From a virus: a stretch of 32,231 nucleotides of DNA. Every line of letters starts with the position of its first letter. Positions within the stretch are counted from its first letter, which is position 1. Made by a program: the position numbers and the translations under genes. The stretch lies in IMG/VR virus record IMGVR_UViG_3300005613_000260, positions 1-32,231 of that record. One strand, given 5' to 3'. The notes beneath the pieces were generated by a model. It worked only from the letters and a program-made list of their open reading frames with translations, ran no database searches and had not been told where the DNA came from. Below are positions 17,085-24,003 of this stretch, piece by piece.

Positions 17085-17391
17085 TCCAGAGGTCATAAGT
17101 GCGTTAGTTGGAGTAGTTGGTACGGGATTACTAGGGGGCTTCGTTGCCATTATAACCATGTTTGTCAAACTACATTTAATTCAGCAACAAGTGAAAGAAA
17201 ATACCGAATATAAGAACAAGAGCGAACCCGACAAAAACAAAGCACTTGTAGCCCTTCTAAAGAATAACGCTTTACTCGAACAAGTACTTGAGGAACAGAA
17301 AGCAATGAAGCAAGAACTTCACTCTTTAAAGATAGAACTTGAAAATTTACTTGCCTTAAATCCTGATTTAAGAAAACCTTTGAAACAATGA
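17077..17391 (+). CDS. single-span membrane protein with coiled coil, holin candidate 2
   Basis: Starts with GTG, 8 nt inside the end of the previous gene. There is a glycine-rich membrane segment at residues 7-30 (ALVGVVGTGLLGGFVAIITM), followed by an amphipathic coiled coil (LEQVLEEQKAMKQELHSLKI). This one-span plus coiled-coil layout is common for Bacteroidetes phage holins or antiholins. Its end overlaps the endolysin start (CAATGAG). It may act with holin candidate 1 as a holin/antiholin pair; which is which cannot be decided from sequence. Confidence 0.6.
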   Translation: MNNPEVISALVGVVGTGLLGGFVAIITMFVKLHLIQQQVKENTEYKNKSEPDKNKALVALLKNNALLEQVLEEQKAMKQELHSLKIELENLLALNPDLRKPLKQ

Positions 17392-17852
17392 GACTATCAA
17401 AGAACCTCACGCTTAAAGAAGTAATTAAATCAAATACGGCTATTAAAAACGGCCTAGACAATAACCCAACAGAAGAACATTTAGACAACCTCGTACTATT
17501 AGCAGAGAGGGTATTTCAGCCGATTAGAGAACGCTTCGGAGTACCAATAGGAATAAGCTCAGGATACAGAAGCAAAGACCTGAATAGGATAATTGGAGGA
17601 AGTTTAACGAGCCAACATTCTAAAGGTGAGGCTTTGGACTTGGACGCTGATATGTTTGGAGGGGTCAAGAACTCGGAAATCTTTTATTTCATTCGAGACA
17701 ATATCGAGTTCGATCAACTTATTTGGGAGTTCGGAAATGGCTCCGAGCCTGATTGGGTTCATGTAAGCTACAAAGAAAATCTAAACAGAGGCGAAGTATT
17801 AAAAGCATACCGAGAACATGGAAGGATACGATACAAACACCTGGAGAAGTAA
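17388..17852 (+). CDS. endolysin, M15-family D,D/L,D-carboxypeptidase type
   Basis: Zinc peptidase that cuts peptide cross-links in the cell wall at lysis. The 154 residues carry the family's motif set: SSGYRSKDLN (58-66), the zinc ligands in SQHSKGEALDLD (His77 and Asp84), and DWVHVSY with catalytic-position Asp122 and zinc ligand His125. There is no signal peptide, so release must depend on the holin candidates upstream. Overlaps with both neighbours place it centrally in the lysis operon. Confidence 0.9.
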   Translation: MRLSKNLTLKEVIKSNTAIKNGLDNNPTEEHLDNLVLLAERVFQPIRERFGVPIGISSGYRSKDLNRIIGGSLTSQHSKGEALDLDADMFGGVKNSEIFYFIRDNIEFDQLIWEFGNGSEPDWVHVSYKENLNRGEVLKAYREHGRIRYKHLEK

Positions 17853-18168
17853 TTTAATATCCTTTTTAATTGGGGTTGGTCTTACGGTAGTATTTTATCT
17901 ATGGTTGCCTACTGAGGTCAATACTGAGTTTGAAAGTAAATCGAAGTTTTACGACTCATTAATTACCGAGCAAAATATCTACATTGATTCAATTCTATTA
18001 ATTAACGAAGAACTCGAAATCGAAAAGAATAAAATAGATACTTTTGAAAAGAAAGTCTACATTAATTTAAACAATGACATTCAAGACGTTTATAAGAATA
18101 ACGATTCTGATTCTTTGGTCAAGCTCATTAAGAGCGCAATTCACGACCAAAGAACTGCAATCGATTAG
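17818..18168 (+). CDS. inner-membrane spanin-like protein (i-spanin candidate)
   Basis: 116 residues. One N-terminal membrane span (SFLIGVGLTVVFYLWL, about 15-30) is followed by a helical periplasmic domain rich in Ile, Asn, Glu and Lys (NEELEIEKNKIDTFEKKVYI). It starts 35 nt inside the endolysin gene and ends 95 nt inside the next gene in a different frame. This is the topology and nested layout of Rz/Rz1-type spanin pairs, which fuse inner and outer membranes of Gram-negative hosts. Sequence similarity to known spanins is not visible; call rests on topology and context. Confidence 0.6.
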   Translation: MEGYDTNTWRSNLISFLIGVGLTVVFYLWLPTEVNTEFESKSKFYDSLITEQNIYIDSILLINEELEIEKNKIDTFEKKVYINLNNDIQDVYKNNDSDSLVKLIKSAIHDQRTAID

Positions 18169-18454
18169 AGTCAGTCAATTAAAGGCGTTAGCTTGTGATA
18201 CGTTGCTAATATCGAAGGACAGAACTATATCCATACAATCGAGCCAGATAAACAACTACAAAGAAGCGGTTACACGTTACCAACTTAAAGACTCAATTTA
18301 CCTCGACGAAAAGCATTACTACCTCGATCAAATAAGGGAAAGGAACCAAGAGATTACACGATTACAACGGAAACAAAAACTCTCTAAAATAACATTGATA
18401 GGGTTTGCTATTGGGTCCGGTATTTTATTCGGTTATTTAATGCTAACAAAATAA
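18074..18454 (+). CDS. spanin-like partner with signal peptide and C-terminal membrane span
   Basis: 126 residues. The N-terminus looks like a cleavable signal (TFKTFIRITILILWSSSLRA then Gln), a coiled-coil region follows (YYLDQIRERNQEITRLQRK), and the C-terminus is a membrane span (ITLIGFAIGSGILFGYLML). It overlaps the preceding gene by 95 nt. Classical o-spanins are lipoproteins, but no lipobox cysteine is present at the cleavage position, so the two-end anchoring is closer to a u-spanin-like design. It ends the lysis block before a new promoter. Confidence 0.6.
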   Translation: MTFKTFIRITILILWSSSLRAQFTTKELQSIRVSQLKALACDTLLISKDRTISIQSSQINNYKEAVTRYQLKDSIYLDEKHYYLDQIRERNQEITRLQRKQKLSKITLIGFAIGSGILFGYLMLTK

Positions 18455-18455
18455 C

Positions 18456-18463
18456 TACTTTTG
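18456..18463 (+). promoter_or_regulatory. promoter -7 box TACTTTTG
   Basis: TAnnTTTG match in the short gap after the spanin-like gene. ATG 18471 begins 7 nt downstream, so the leader would be at most a couple of bases. It separates the neck/tail-tube genes from the lysis operon transcriptionally. Confidence 0.62.
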
Positions 18464-18470
18464 TGATATT

Positions 18471-18971
18471 ATGATACTTGCAACAACAGACTTTGAATCA
18501 GGGCTTACACGAATAGCACAAGACTCAAATACTATAATCGACCTGACTACCTATTTAACAACTGACAACGAGAAGAGATACATTTATAAAGTTATGGGTA
18601 AGACTCTTGGAGACTTATTCATTGCCGACTTGGTGAACGGGATTCCTCAAACGGCTAAGTATGTGACTATATTTAACCCTTTCTACTTTGTTGAAGGAGA
18701 TACTACCTACTCGAATATAGGTCTTAAAGAGATTCTTAAATACTTTGTTTATTTCGAATATACGTCAGGCCAGACGGTAATCAATCAATCTGGAGGCAAT
18801 CAAGGGATTTTAACCGAAGCAAGTACTCCAGAAGGTTTGATAAAAAAAGGAGAGATAATTTACAATAGAGCCGTTGACAATACAACTAATCTACAATGTT
18901 ACATAATTGATAATTCGACTGACTATCCTGATTTTGCTGGTCAAATGTTAGATCCTATTTCACCGATATAA
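18471..18971 (+). CDS. head-tail connector-like protein, 166 residues
   Basis: Begins MILATTDFESGLTRIAQDSN and continues with a mixed helix pattern (LKEILKYFVYFEYTSGQTVI). In Bacteroidetes phages, proteins of this shape and size occupy the first slot of the neck module (DUF6712-like), and the following gene resembles their usual partner. Here the module lies after the lysis genes. The family assignment is by pattern memory and should be read as tentative. Its stop overlaps the next start (TAATG). Confidence 0.5.
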   Translation: MILATTDFESGLTRIAQDSNTIIDLTTYLTTDNEKRYIYKVMGKTLGDLFIADLVNGIPQTAKYVTIFNPFYFVEGDTTYSNIGLKEILKYFVYFEYTSGQTVINQSGGNQGILTEASTPEGLIKKGEIIYNRAVDNTTNLQCYIIDNSTDYPDFAGQMLDPISPI

Positions 18972-19756
18972 TGGAAGTCGCAACGCTTATAAAAGAGGTC
19001 ATAACTGATTTAGATTTAAAGCTAAATATTTTCGCAGTTCGTTTGACTAATTCTCGATACCGTTGCTATACCCAAAACACGCAGTACCTAGCAAAAAATA
19101 TGGTAGTCACTTTATCGGGCTATTCATATCGAGTTTACTCATTCTCTTTAAATGAGTATGTAGAGTTCGAGATTCCAGCAGACGCAGACGGTGAGCCTAT
19201 TCATTCTGAGCCTATTGTAACGGGTATTTATACACTACCTAACCCGACGTTTATTCATGGTAAATTAAAGGCCGTTACGGACGAACTAAGCAAAAAACAA
19301 TCAACTGCAATCATGCCGTTAATATGGTTGTTCGAATTACTACCGAGACGAGTACCAACTAATAAGTTGAGCATATTTGAAACCGAGGGAACCATTCGAC
19401 TATTCTTTATGAATACGGCTAACTTCCAGGACTACGAAACAGAGGACCACTACGAACAAGTAATTATCCCTATGGGTAATTTAATAACCGAGTTCTATTC
19501 TCAGTTGAAAAGACACAAAAGGACTGGTTTGCCAGTTAGTATTTCGGGCCGGACCAATCATGCCAAGTTTACAACGGGAGGAAACTCGACAACGGCTGGA
19601 AGTGAGAAAAACGTATTAAATAAAATGCTATCAGGAATAGAACTAGAGATAGATTTACCGATTAAAATTAATTTGGTTTGTCCTACGGTTGTTATTCCAG
19701 AGGTTGCTGGAGGGGCTTTCGATAGTAGTTTTGATAATTCCTTCAATCGTTCTTAA
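18971..19756 (+). CDS. neck / tail-terminator-like protein, 261 residues
   Basis: Contains a predominantly strand-rich N-terminal half, a central LIWLFELLPRRVPTNKLSIF segment, and a C-terminus of the form AGGAFDSSFDNSFNRS. That repeated Phe-Asp/Asn-Ser-Ser ending occurs on neck proteins that precede the major tail protein in Bacteroidetes phages. It directly precedes the predicted tail tube gene here, supporting a tail-terminator or neck role. Function is inferred from neighbourhood. Confidence 0.5.
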   Translation: MEVATLIKEVITDLDLKLNIFAVRLTNSRYRCYTQNTQYLAKNMVVTLSGYSYRVYSFSLNEYVEFEIPADADGEPIHSEPIVTGIYTLPNPTFIHGKLKAVTDELSKKQSTAIMPLIWLFELLPRRVPTNKLSIFETEGTIRLFFMNTANFQDYETEDHYEQVIIPMGNLITEFYSQLKRHKRTGLPVSISGRTNHAKFTTGGNSTTAGSEKNVLNKMLSGIELEIDLPIKINLVCPTVVIPEVAGGAFDSSFDNSFNRS

Positions 19757-19764
19757 AAAAAAAC

Positions 19765-19772
19765 TACTTTTG
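19765..19772 (+). promoter_or_regulatory. promoter -7 box TACTTTTG with AT-rich leader
   Basis: TAnnTTTG match after a nine-A run. Unlike the leaderless sites, ATG 19797 is 24 nt downstream, behind an AU-rich leader, as might be expected for a highly expressed structural protein. Confidence 0.65.
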
Positions 19773-19796
19773 TATAAATATTTAAATTGAAAGACA

Positions 19797-20720
19797 ATGC
19801 CAGTATGTGAATGTTCGGTAACTCTAAAAAATAGCGGTACTCTTGGGTGTATGCCGATTCAAGACGTTGCAAGACGTTTGATAATAGTACCAATCTACGA
19901 TAGTTCAAATGCGTTAAATCGTATTGATACTAGTTCAATTCCTACTAATACTCAGATTCTTGCTCTGATTAACAACTCCGACGACAAAGCGAGGTTTTAT
20001 CCTCTACCTTTAATGGAGAATGTTACCAATGAAAGAGCCGATCCGATTATTCAGAGTTTTCCAAGTGGTAAAAATATCAAGGTCCGAGACGGTGAGAAAA
20101 CATTTACCGGTCAACTTTTGTTATTGGGTGCTGATTATGCTGGTCAAATCGAAGGATATGGCTGCGCAGAGGTTGGAGCTTATATAGTAGATGCACAAGG
20201 TAATTTAATCGGAGACAAGAGCGTTACTGGTTACCTTTCACCAATTAGAATAGATAAGGCTACTTGGGACGTTAGAACGGTTGATACTAAAGACCAAGAG
20301 GTTGCATATATTCAGTTGGGCTTTCAATGGAAGTCAAGCGTAAAAGACTCAGATATTGGAATGCTTATGTATTCTGACTTTGCTTCTGACGTTGACTGGC
20401 TAGATTACAACGGTCTGATTGATTTGTACGGTACTTCTTCGGCAGCTTCAACTACTGGATTCACTATGAAAGTAACTACCTTATTTGGGTCGGTTGCAAA
20501 TCCTAAAGTTGTGACGAACTTGGATAGTACAGACTTCGAGATATACAACGAGAATACTGCTTCGACGGTAACGATTTCGACAATGACGGAAGATCCAGCT
20601 GGAACTTACGCCTTTACTTTTACTGCTCAAACTGCTGGTAACATTTGTCAACTTAGGATAGCAAGTACCACAAATGGGTACGACGATACTAATTTAAGAA
20701 GTGTTGACGTTACATTATAA
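19797..20720 (+). CDS. major tail (tube) protein with C-terminal Ig-like domain
   Basis: 307 residues. The N-terminal ~215 residues match the Bacteroidetes phage tail-tube pattern: CSVTLKNSGTLGCMPIQDVA, RRLIIVPIYDSSNALNRID, the ending EVGAYIVDAQGNLIGDK, then GYLSPIRIDKATWDVRTVD and DWLDYNGLIDLYG. From about 225 to 307 a Thr/Ser-rich strand region (STDFEIYNENTASTVTISTM) resembles an Ig-like decoration domain displayed on many tail tubes. Own promoter and leader imply high expression. Coupled to a 51-codon gene by TAATG. Confidence 0.8.
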   Translation: MPVCECSVTLKNSGTLGCMPIQDVARRLIIVPIYDSSNALNRIDTSSIPTNTQILALINNSDDKARFYPLPLMENVTNERADPIIQSFPSGKNIKVRDGEKTFTGQLLLLGADYAGQIEGYGCAEVGAYIVDAQGNLIGDKSVTGYLSPIRIDKATWDVRTVDTKDQEVAYIQLGFQWKSSVKDSDIGMLMYSDFASDVDWLDYNGLIDLYGTSSAASTTGFTMKVTTLFGSVANPKVVTNLDSTDFEIYNENTASTVTISTMTEDPAGTYAFTFTAQTAGNICQLRIASTTNGYDDTNLRSVDVTL

Positions 20721-20875
20721 TGGTATTTCGATCAGGAAATAAAAAGATAGACATTGCTTCGGGCCTTTTTAAGAGGTCGAAGAAAGGCGATAAGGGTAAA
20801 TTCACCGCCTTATTAAATTCGATTGGTTATCGTGGCGACACGAACCAAGCCTGGAAAGATTACCTATCTTTGTAA
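20720..20875 (+). CDS. 51-residue basic protein after the tail tube gene
   Basis: ATG overlaps the tail-tube stop (TAATG). The product is Lys/Gly-rich (MVFRSGNKKIDIASGLFKRS) and ends TNQAWKDYLSL. It could be a tail-assembly helper. The last codons coincide with a TATCTTTG box (20865-20872), so the gene's end doubles as a promoter-like sequence. Function unknown. Confidence 0.6.
   Translation: MVFRSGNKKIDIASGLFKRSKKGDKGKFTALLNSIGYRGDTNQAWKDYLSL
20865..20872 (+). promoter_or_regulatory. promoter-like box TATCTTTG at the end of the 51-codon gene
   Basis: Exact TAnnTTTG match, but lying inside codons for Tyr-Leu-Ser-Leu and without a TTG 19-23 nt upstream. If active it would make a transcript of about 65-70 nt ending at the terminator at 20917-20948. 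That transcript begins near ATG 20881, which opens a 10-codon ORF (MFFSRQRDCF). Could be coincidence. Confidence 0.35.
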
Positions 20876-20916
20876 GACTCATGTTTTTCTCTCGCCAGAG
20901 GGATTGTTTCTAAGTT

Positions 20917-20948
20917 AAGAGCCTCGTTTATTCGGGGCTTTTTCTTTT
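20917..20948 (+). terminator. Rho-independent terminator ending the late region
   Basis: AGCCTCG (20920-20926) pairs with CGGGGCT (20933-20939) around a six-base loop, extended by further A-T pairs, and is followed by TTTTTCTTTTT. It separates the structural genes from the early/replication region. The rest of the 150-bp gap up to 21026 holds the early promoter. Confidence 0.88.
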
Positions 20949-20972
20949 TATAGAAAATAATTAGCATAAAAT

Positions 20973-20984
20973 CTTTGTACTAAG
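20973..20984. promoter_or_regulatory. near-palindrome CTTTGTACTAAG (operator or -33 element)
   Basis: CTT-T-GTAC-T-AAG reads almost the same on both strands. The same 12-mer recurs at 22444-22455 and, with one change (CTTTGTACCAAG), at 27176-27187, each time at a promoter of the early region. Its TTTG could serve as the -33 element, but the palindrome suggests a dimeric regulator site. Confidence 0.5.
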
Positions 20985-20995
20985 AAATATTATTC

Positions 20996-21003
20996 TATCT
21001 TTG
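20996..21003 (+). promoter_or_regulatory. early promoter P1, -7 box TATCTTTG
   Basis: TAnnTTTG with a TTTG 18-19 nt upstream (20974-20977), the best two-element match in the window. The leader of 22 nt, GCTCAGAAACAATTTAGAAA plus AC, precedes ATG 21026 and resembles the leaders of the promoters at 22471 and 27173. Confidence 0.8.
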
Positions 21004-21025
21004 GCTCAGAAACAATTTAGAAAAC

Positions 21026-21343
21026 ATGAGAAAAGAAACAATAACTGGAACGCTATCATTTAGAATAACTCCAGAGTGGATATTTCCACTTGAACAAATC
21101 AAACTAGGTCAAATCGTATTAGATTGCTTTGAGGATTCGGAAGTTGCCGACTTCGACTATAAAGTAGTTTATGAGTTGGAAGATTACGAGCAGTATCATT
21201 CTGACGTTCACATGAGCGAAACTTTAACCGACGAGAAAAGCGTTACTTATTACATGGTTTATGACGACGGAATCAACTATGTAGAAGAGCAAATCAATGA
21301 CGAGTTTTTAATAGAGCAAATCGAGAACAATTTAAACAGATAA
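21026..21343 (+). CDS. acidic protein of unknown function, 105 residues
   Basis: First gene behind early promoter P1. The product is strongly acidic (many Asp and Glu, e.g. ELEDYEQYHSDVHMSETLTD) and probably strand-rich at the N-terminus (TGTLSFRITPEWIFP). Acidic, first-expressed small proteins in phages are often DNA mimics or host-takeover proteins, but nothing in the sequence proves that. No family recognised. Confidence 0.75.
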   Translation: MRKETITGTLSFRITPEWIFPLEQIKLGQIVLDCFEDSEVADFDYKVVYELEDYEQYHSDVHMSETLTDEKSVTYYMVYDDGINYVEEQINDEFLIEQIENNLNR

Positions 21344-21345
21344 AC

Positions 21346-21609
21346 ATGAAAAGGACTGGAATAACATTAACGGAAGAACTACTCGAAGAGGGTAAGCCAT
21401 TTGCAGAAAAAGGAAATCAAGAACTTTATACTGGCAATGTGTATAAAAGAGGTATATTTTTAACTATTGAAAATCTATCAAGGAATAGAATGTTCTCAGC
21501 CGACTACGTCAAAAAAGGCTTTTTGGAGATTTATGCTTACGTTGGAAGTACTCTAGTTTCTGGAACGATCGAATTAAAAAACTTTGAAATAATCGAAATA
21601 AACGAATAG
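21346..21609 (+). CDS. protein of unknown function, 87 residues
   Basis: Follows the previous gene by 2 nt. Mixed composition: a helix early (ITLTEELLEEGKPFAEKGN) and strands later (GFLEIYAYVGSTLVSGTIEL). No motif or membrane segment. Probably part of the early operon started at P1. Not recognised. Confidence 0.7.
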   Translation: MKRTGITLTEELLEEGKPFAEKGNQELYTGNVYKRGIFLTIENLSRNRMFSADYVKKGFLEIYAYVGSTLVSGTIELKNFEIIEINE

Positions 21610-21611
21610 AC

Positions 21612-21803
21612 ATGGATTTAAAAAGCAGAGTAATAATGGCAAAGGCCAAGATACCAGTTTACAGACTGGTCCCGTATTTCATGGAGCGATACCCTGAGTA
21701 CAAAGAAAAGGAGACAAGAGTAGCAAATGTATTGCAGCTGAGGGGCGTTGATGAAGACATTACTACTAAGTTGGAAACAATAGCTAAATCATTTGAATCA
21801 TGA
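21612..21803 (+). CDS. small helical protein, 63 residues
   Basis: Begins MDLKSRVIMAKAKIPVYRLV and is predicted helical. The RYPEYKEKETRVANVLQLRG segment recalls a small DNA-binding or dimerisation helix pair found upstream of recombination genes in Bacteroidetes phages. Its TGA overlaps the ATG of the annealing protein (TCATGA), so the two are coupled. Function unknown. Confidence 0.68.
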   Translation: MDLKSRVIMAKAKIPVYRLVPYFMERYPEYKEKETRVANVLQLRGVDEDITTKLETIAKSFES

Positions 21804-22441
21804 GTAATATAACACTTTCAGAAATCGAGCAGAATCCTGAGTTAAGGAAGAACCAAGAGAACCTAAAATTAATCCTGAACACTAACCCGTCTGACAAGTG
21901 GGTTAAGAAACACCCTTTTGCAAAGAATGTGAATTACATTCCAATAGAGCGAATAGAATGGTTACTCGATACCCTATTCATTCAATGGAGAGTAGAGGTG
22001 ATTAATTACTCTCAGTTGTTTAATTCGGTTAGTTGTCATGTTCGACTCCACTATTTGAACCCTATCAGCGGTTCTTGGGAGTTTCACGACGGACTTGGGG
22101 CGGTAGGTATCCAAACCGACAAAGGAGCTTCTGCGGCTGACTTAGGGGCCATAAAACAAGACTCTGTAATGAAAGCCCTACCAGCGGCAAAATCATACGC
22201 TATAAAAGACGCAACGGAACATTTAGGTAAGATATTCGGTCGAGACATTAACCGAGCCGATCAAGTGGTCTACAAATCGACGAGAAAGACTCTAGAAGAG
22301 AAGCTCGAAGAAATCCAAGAACTATATCTTGAAAAGTCCGACAAGCTAACTGCAAAAGATTTAGCCGACTTGGATCGAATAATCAACGAGAAGGAAGTCA
22401 ACTCTTACGATAAGGTTCTTCGGAACTTGAAGAAGTTATAA
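21800..22441 (+). CDS. Rad52-like single-strand annealing protein
   Basis: Phage recombinase that anneals complementary single strands. Over 213 residues it shows the Rad52-superfamily phage pattern: NYIPIERIEWLLDTLFIQWR, then SVSCHVRLHYLNPISGSWEF, HDGLGAVGIQTDKGASAADL, and the signature KQDSVMKALPAAKSYAIKDA leading to TEHLGKIFGRD. The last 60 residues are a charged helical tail, likely flexible. The next operon begins with an exonuclease, giving the usual exonuclease/annealase pair, though here under separate promoters. SSB, its expected partner, is 1.5 kb downstream. Confidence 0.83.
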   Translation: MSNITLSEIEQNPELRKNQENLKLILNTNPSDKWVKKHPFAKNVNYIPIERIEWLLDTLFIQWRVEVINYSQLFNSVSCHVRLHYLNPISGSWEFHDGLGAVGIQTDKGASAADLGAIKQDSVMKALPAAKSYAIKDATEHLGKIFGRDINRADQVVYKSTRKTLEEKLEEIQELYLEKSDKLTAKDLADLDRIINEKEVNSYDKVLRNLKKL

Positions 22442-22443
22442 AA

Positions 22444-22455
22444 CTTTGTACTAAG
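22444..22455. promoter_or_regulatory. near-palindrome CTTTGTACTAAG, second copy
   Basis: Identical to the 12-mer at 20973-20984 and placed just upstream of the second early promoter. The distance from its TTTG to the -7 box is 22 nt here against 18 at P1, so it is unlikely to be just a fixed -33 element. Confidence 0.5.
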
Positions 22456-22470
22456 TTTAGAAATTATTTT

Positions 22471-22478
22471 TATATTTG
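22471..22478 (+). promoter_or_regulatory. early promoter P2, -7 box TATATTTG
   Basis: TAnnTTTG match in the 60-bp gap before the exonuclease. The leader GTTCAGAAACAAAACTTAAA plus AAC (23 nt) ends at ATG 22502 and shares the YTCAGAAACAA start and AAAAC end of the P1 leader. Confidence 0.78.
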
Positions 22479-22501
22479 GTTCAGAAACAAAACTTAAAAA
22501 C

Positions 22502-23203
22502 ATGAATAGAGAAGGAACATTTAGCAGCAGTAGTATCCATAACCTAATTAAAGCTGGTCGGGGTGCTGACTTTTCGGCTCCTGGAGTTCGATATATTAAA
22601 GAGAAGTCTTACGAGATTAGACTACAAAGAGAATTAAGTAACGATCATGGAAGCCGTCCTACAATGTGGGGCAAGTTGGTCGAGAAACGAGCGTTTGACT
22701 TAATAGAAGAATGGGATTATAAACTCCAATCCAAAACCCGATACAAGCACCCTGACCTACTTTGGACTGGTGCACCTGACATTGTATCCGATAAAGTAAG
22801 CGGAGATATCAAATGCCCTTTTACAATGAAGTCTTTTTGTGAGTTGGTGGATATAATCGACTCCAGAAGCATAGAGGTATTTAAGGCCGAGAAACCCGAG
22901 TACTACTGGCAGTTGGTATCCAATTCTATATTAACGGGCTTAGACGAGGCTTTATTCGTAGTTTATTGCCCTTTCCAATATGAGTTGGACGGTATTCGAG
23001 ACATGGCCGAGAATTACGACGGGGACCAGAATAAGTTAGCTTGGTTAGGTTGGGCGACGGACGAGGAACTTCCTCACTTAGTTGAAGAGGGGACATTCGA
23101 TAACCTTAATACATGGGAGTTTACAATTCCACAAGAGGATAAAGATTTATTAACCGAGAGAGTAAGAATGGCAGAAGTTGAACTTAAAAAATTATTAAAG
23201 TAA
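22502..23203 (+). CDS. YqaJ / lambda-exonuclease-type nuclease
   Basis: Makes 3' single-stranded tails for the annealing protein. The 233 residues contain the PD-(D/E)xK set: WGKLVEKRAF with Glu61, WTGAPDIVSDKVSGDIKCPF with Asp93 and Asp102-x-Lys104, and the downstream YYWQLVSNSILTG with Gln137. This order and spacing fit YqaJ-like recombinases. The length is close to that of lambda exonuclease. Located just after the Rad52-like gene, it completes a two-component recombination system. Its stop overlaps the next ATG (TAATG). Confidence 0.87.
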   Translation: MNREGTFSSSSIHNLIKAGRGADFSAPGVRYIKEKSYEIRLQRELSNDHGSRPTMWGKLVEKRAFDLIEEWDYKLQSKTRYKHPDLLWTGAPDIVSDKVSGDIKCPFTMKSFCELVDIIDSRSIEVFKAEKPEYYWQLVSNSILTGLDEALFVVYCPFQYELDGIRDMAENYDGDQNKLAWLGWATDEELPHLVEEGTFDNLNTWEFTIPQEDKDLLTERVRMAEVELKKLLK

Positions 23204-23466
23204 TGCAAATATCAGAGATCCGAAGCTACATTCAAGAACTCAGAAACTATTTAGAGTTCCAGAAAAGAAACAATCATAGAGCAGATAACTTTGTGTTCTT
23301 TACGACTTCAAAGGCTTTGAGAATCGAGGCCGAAATAAGGCTATTCGAGGGAATATTAAGAGTTCGAGGTCAGTACTTGGCAGCTCCTTGTATTATGAGT
23401 AAAATGGACGACGAGAGATACGTTAATCAAATGGAGCAAAATGCTAAGCATAAGGTGGAATATTAA
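23203..23466 (+). CDS. protein of unknown function, 87 residues
   Basis: Coupled to the exonuclease by TAATG. Basic and helical (ISEIRSYIQELRNYLEFQKR), with a later RLFEGILRVRGQYLAAPCIM segment. No known motif. Position suggests an accessory of recombination. A second ORF in another frame (23441-23569) overlaps its end. Confidence 0.68.
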   Translation: MQISEIRSYIQELRNYLEFQKRNNHRADNFVFFTTSKALRIEAEIRLFEGILRVRGQYLAAPCIMSKMDDERYVNQMEQNAKHKVEY

Positions 23467-23569
23467 AAAGAGGCCGAGCAAAGAGCAAGAGAAGGCCGAG
23501 AGGTTAAGGAAACGATTATTAAAATCAGAAATTAGAAACAGTCAAAAATTTAAACATGAGCTATTTTAA
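23441..23569 (+). CDS. 42-residue very basic ORF bridging two genes
   Basis: ATG at 23441 inside the previous gene, TAA inside the next. It is the only ORF covering the ~90-nt stretch 23467-23555, which otherwise would be the one untranslated gap of this operon and has no promoter box. The product is rich in Lys and Arg (KKRPSKEQEKAERLRKRLLK), as in small nucleic-acid-binding peptides. Alternatively the stretch is just an AT-rich spacer. Confidence 0.45.
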   Translation: MLSIRWNIKKRPSKEQEKAERLRKRLLKSEIRNSQKFKHELF

Positions 23570-23837
23570 TACTTTAGGCGAGAAAGGAGAGCAACTCGAA
23601 ATGTACCGTAAAAAGGCAACGAGTCAAGACAAGTTAATACTTCATTTTTTCAAACAAACTCCGAGAATCAATTACACTCCGAGCCAAGTCTGGAGAATGT
23701 TATTCAAGGAGAAAATACCTTTAACAAGCGTTAGACGATCAATTTCCAGCCTGACCAATGAAGGACACCTAAAACAATGCGAAGAACGTAGAGAGGGGGT
23801 CTATGGAAGAAGTGAGGGCACTTGGAGTATTTGCTAA
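23556..23837 (+). CDS. winged-helix DNA-binding protein, 93 residues
   Basis: Pattern of a winged-helix domain. TSQDKLILHFFKQTPR is helix 1, TPSQVWRMLF helix 2, LTSVRRSISSLTNEGHL the recognition helix, and the wing follows to the RREGVYGRSEGTW end. Similar small proteins sit beside replication genes in many Bacteroidetes phages and could regulate early transcription. It is the only obvious DNA-binding regulator candidate in this genome, so it might recognise the CTTTGTACYAAG sites (inference). Confidence 0.72.
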   Translation: MSYFNTLGEKGEQLEMYRKKATSQDKLILHFFKQTPRINYTPSQVWRMLFKEKIPLTSVRRSISSLTNEGHLKQCEERREGVYGRSEGTWSIC

Positions 23838-24003
23838 TCTAAAGAATATGAAGTCAAGTAGATACTGGTGCGACAAGCTGAGCGAGTTACTTACAGAAGA
23901 ACAAGCGAGGCAGATATACCTTCGACACAATCGGAGGGTTAGGAAAAGAGAGAGAAGTTTTTTTACATTTATCAAAAAATTAATAAGCTATGGCAATAAA
24001 TAA
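23803..24003 (+). CDS. small basic protein, 66 residues
   Basis: Starts 35 nt inside the previous gene and ends 14 nt inside SSB. Helical, with an Arg/Lys-rich C-terminal half (RHNRRVRKRERSFFTFIKKL). The overlaps on both sides fit the packing style of this operon. No family recognised; an overlapping accessory of replication is a guess. Confidence 0.6.
   Translation: MEEVRALGVFANLKNMKSSRYWCDKLSELLTEEQARQIYLRHNRRVRKRERSFFTFIKKLISYGNK

Noticed and set aside
21790-21802. A third TTTGAATCATG resembling the leaderless promoters
   Set aside because: It is the coding end of the 63-residue gene (Ser-Phe-Glu-Ser-stop), and the box reads TCATTTG, not TAnnTTTG. Probably coincidence, with ATGA coupling instead of a promoter.
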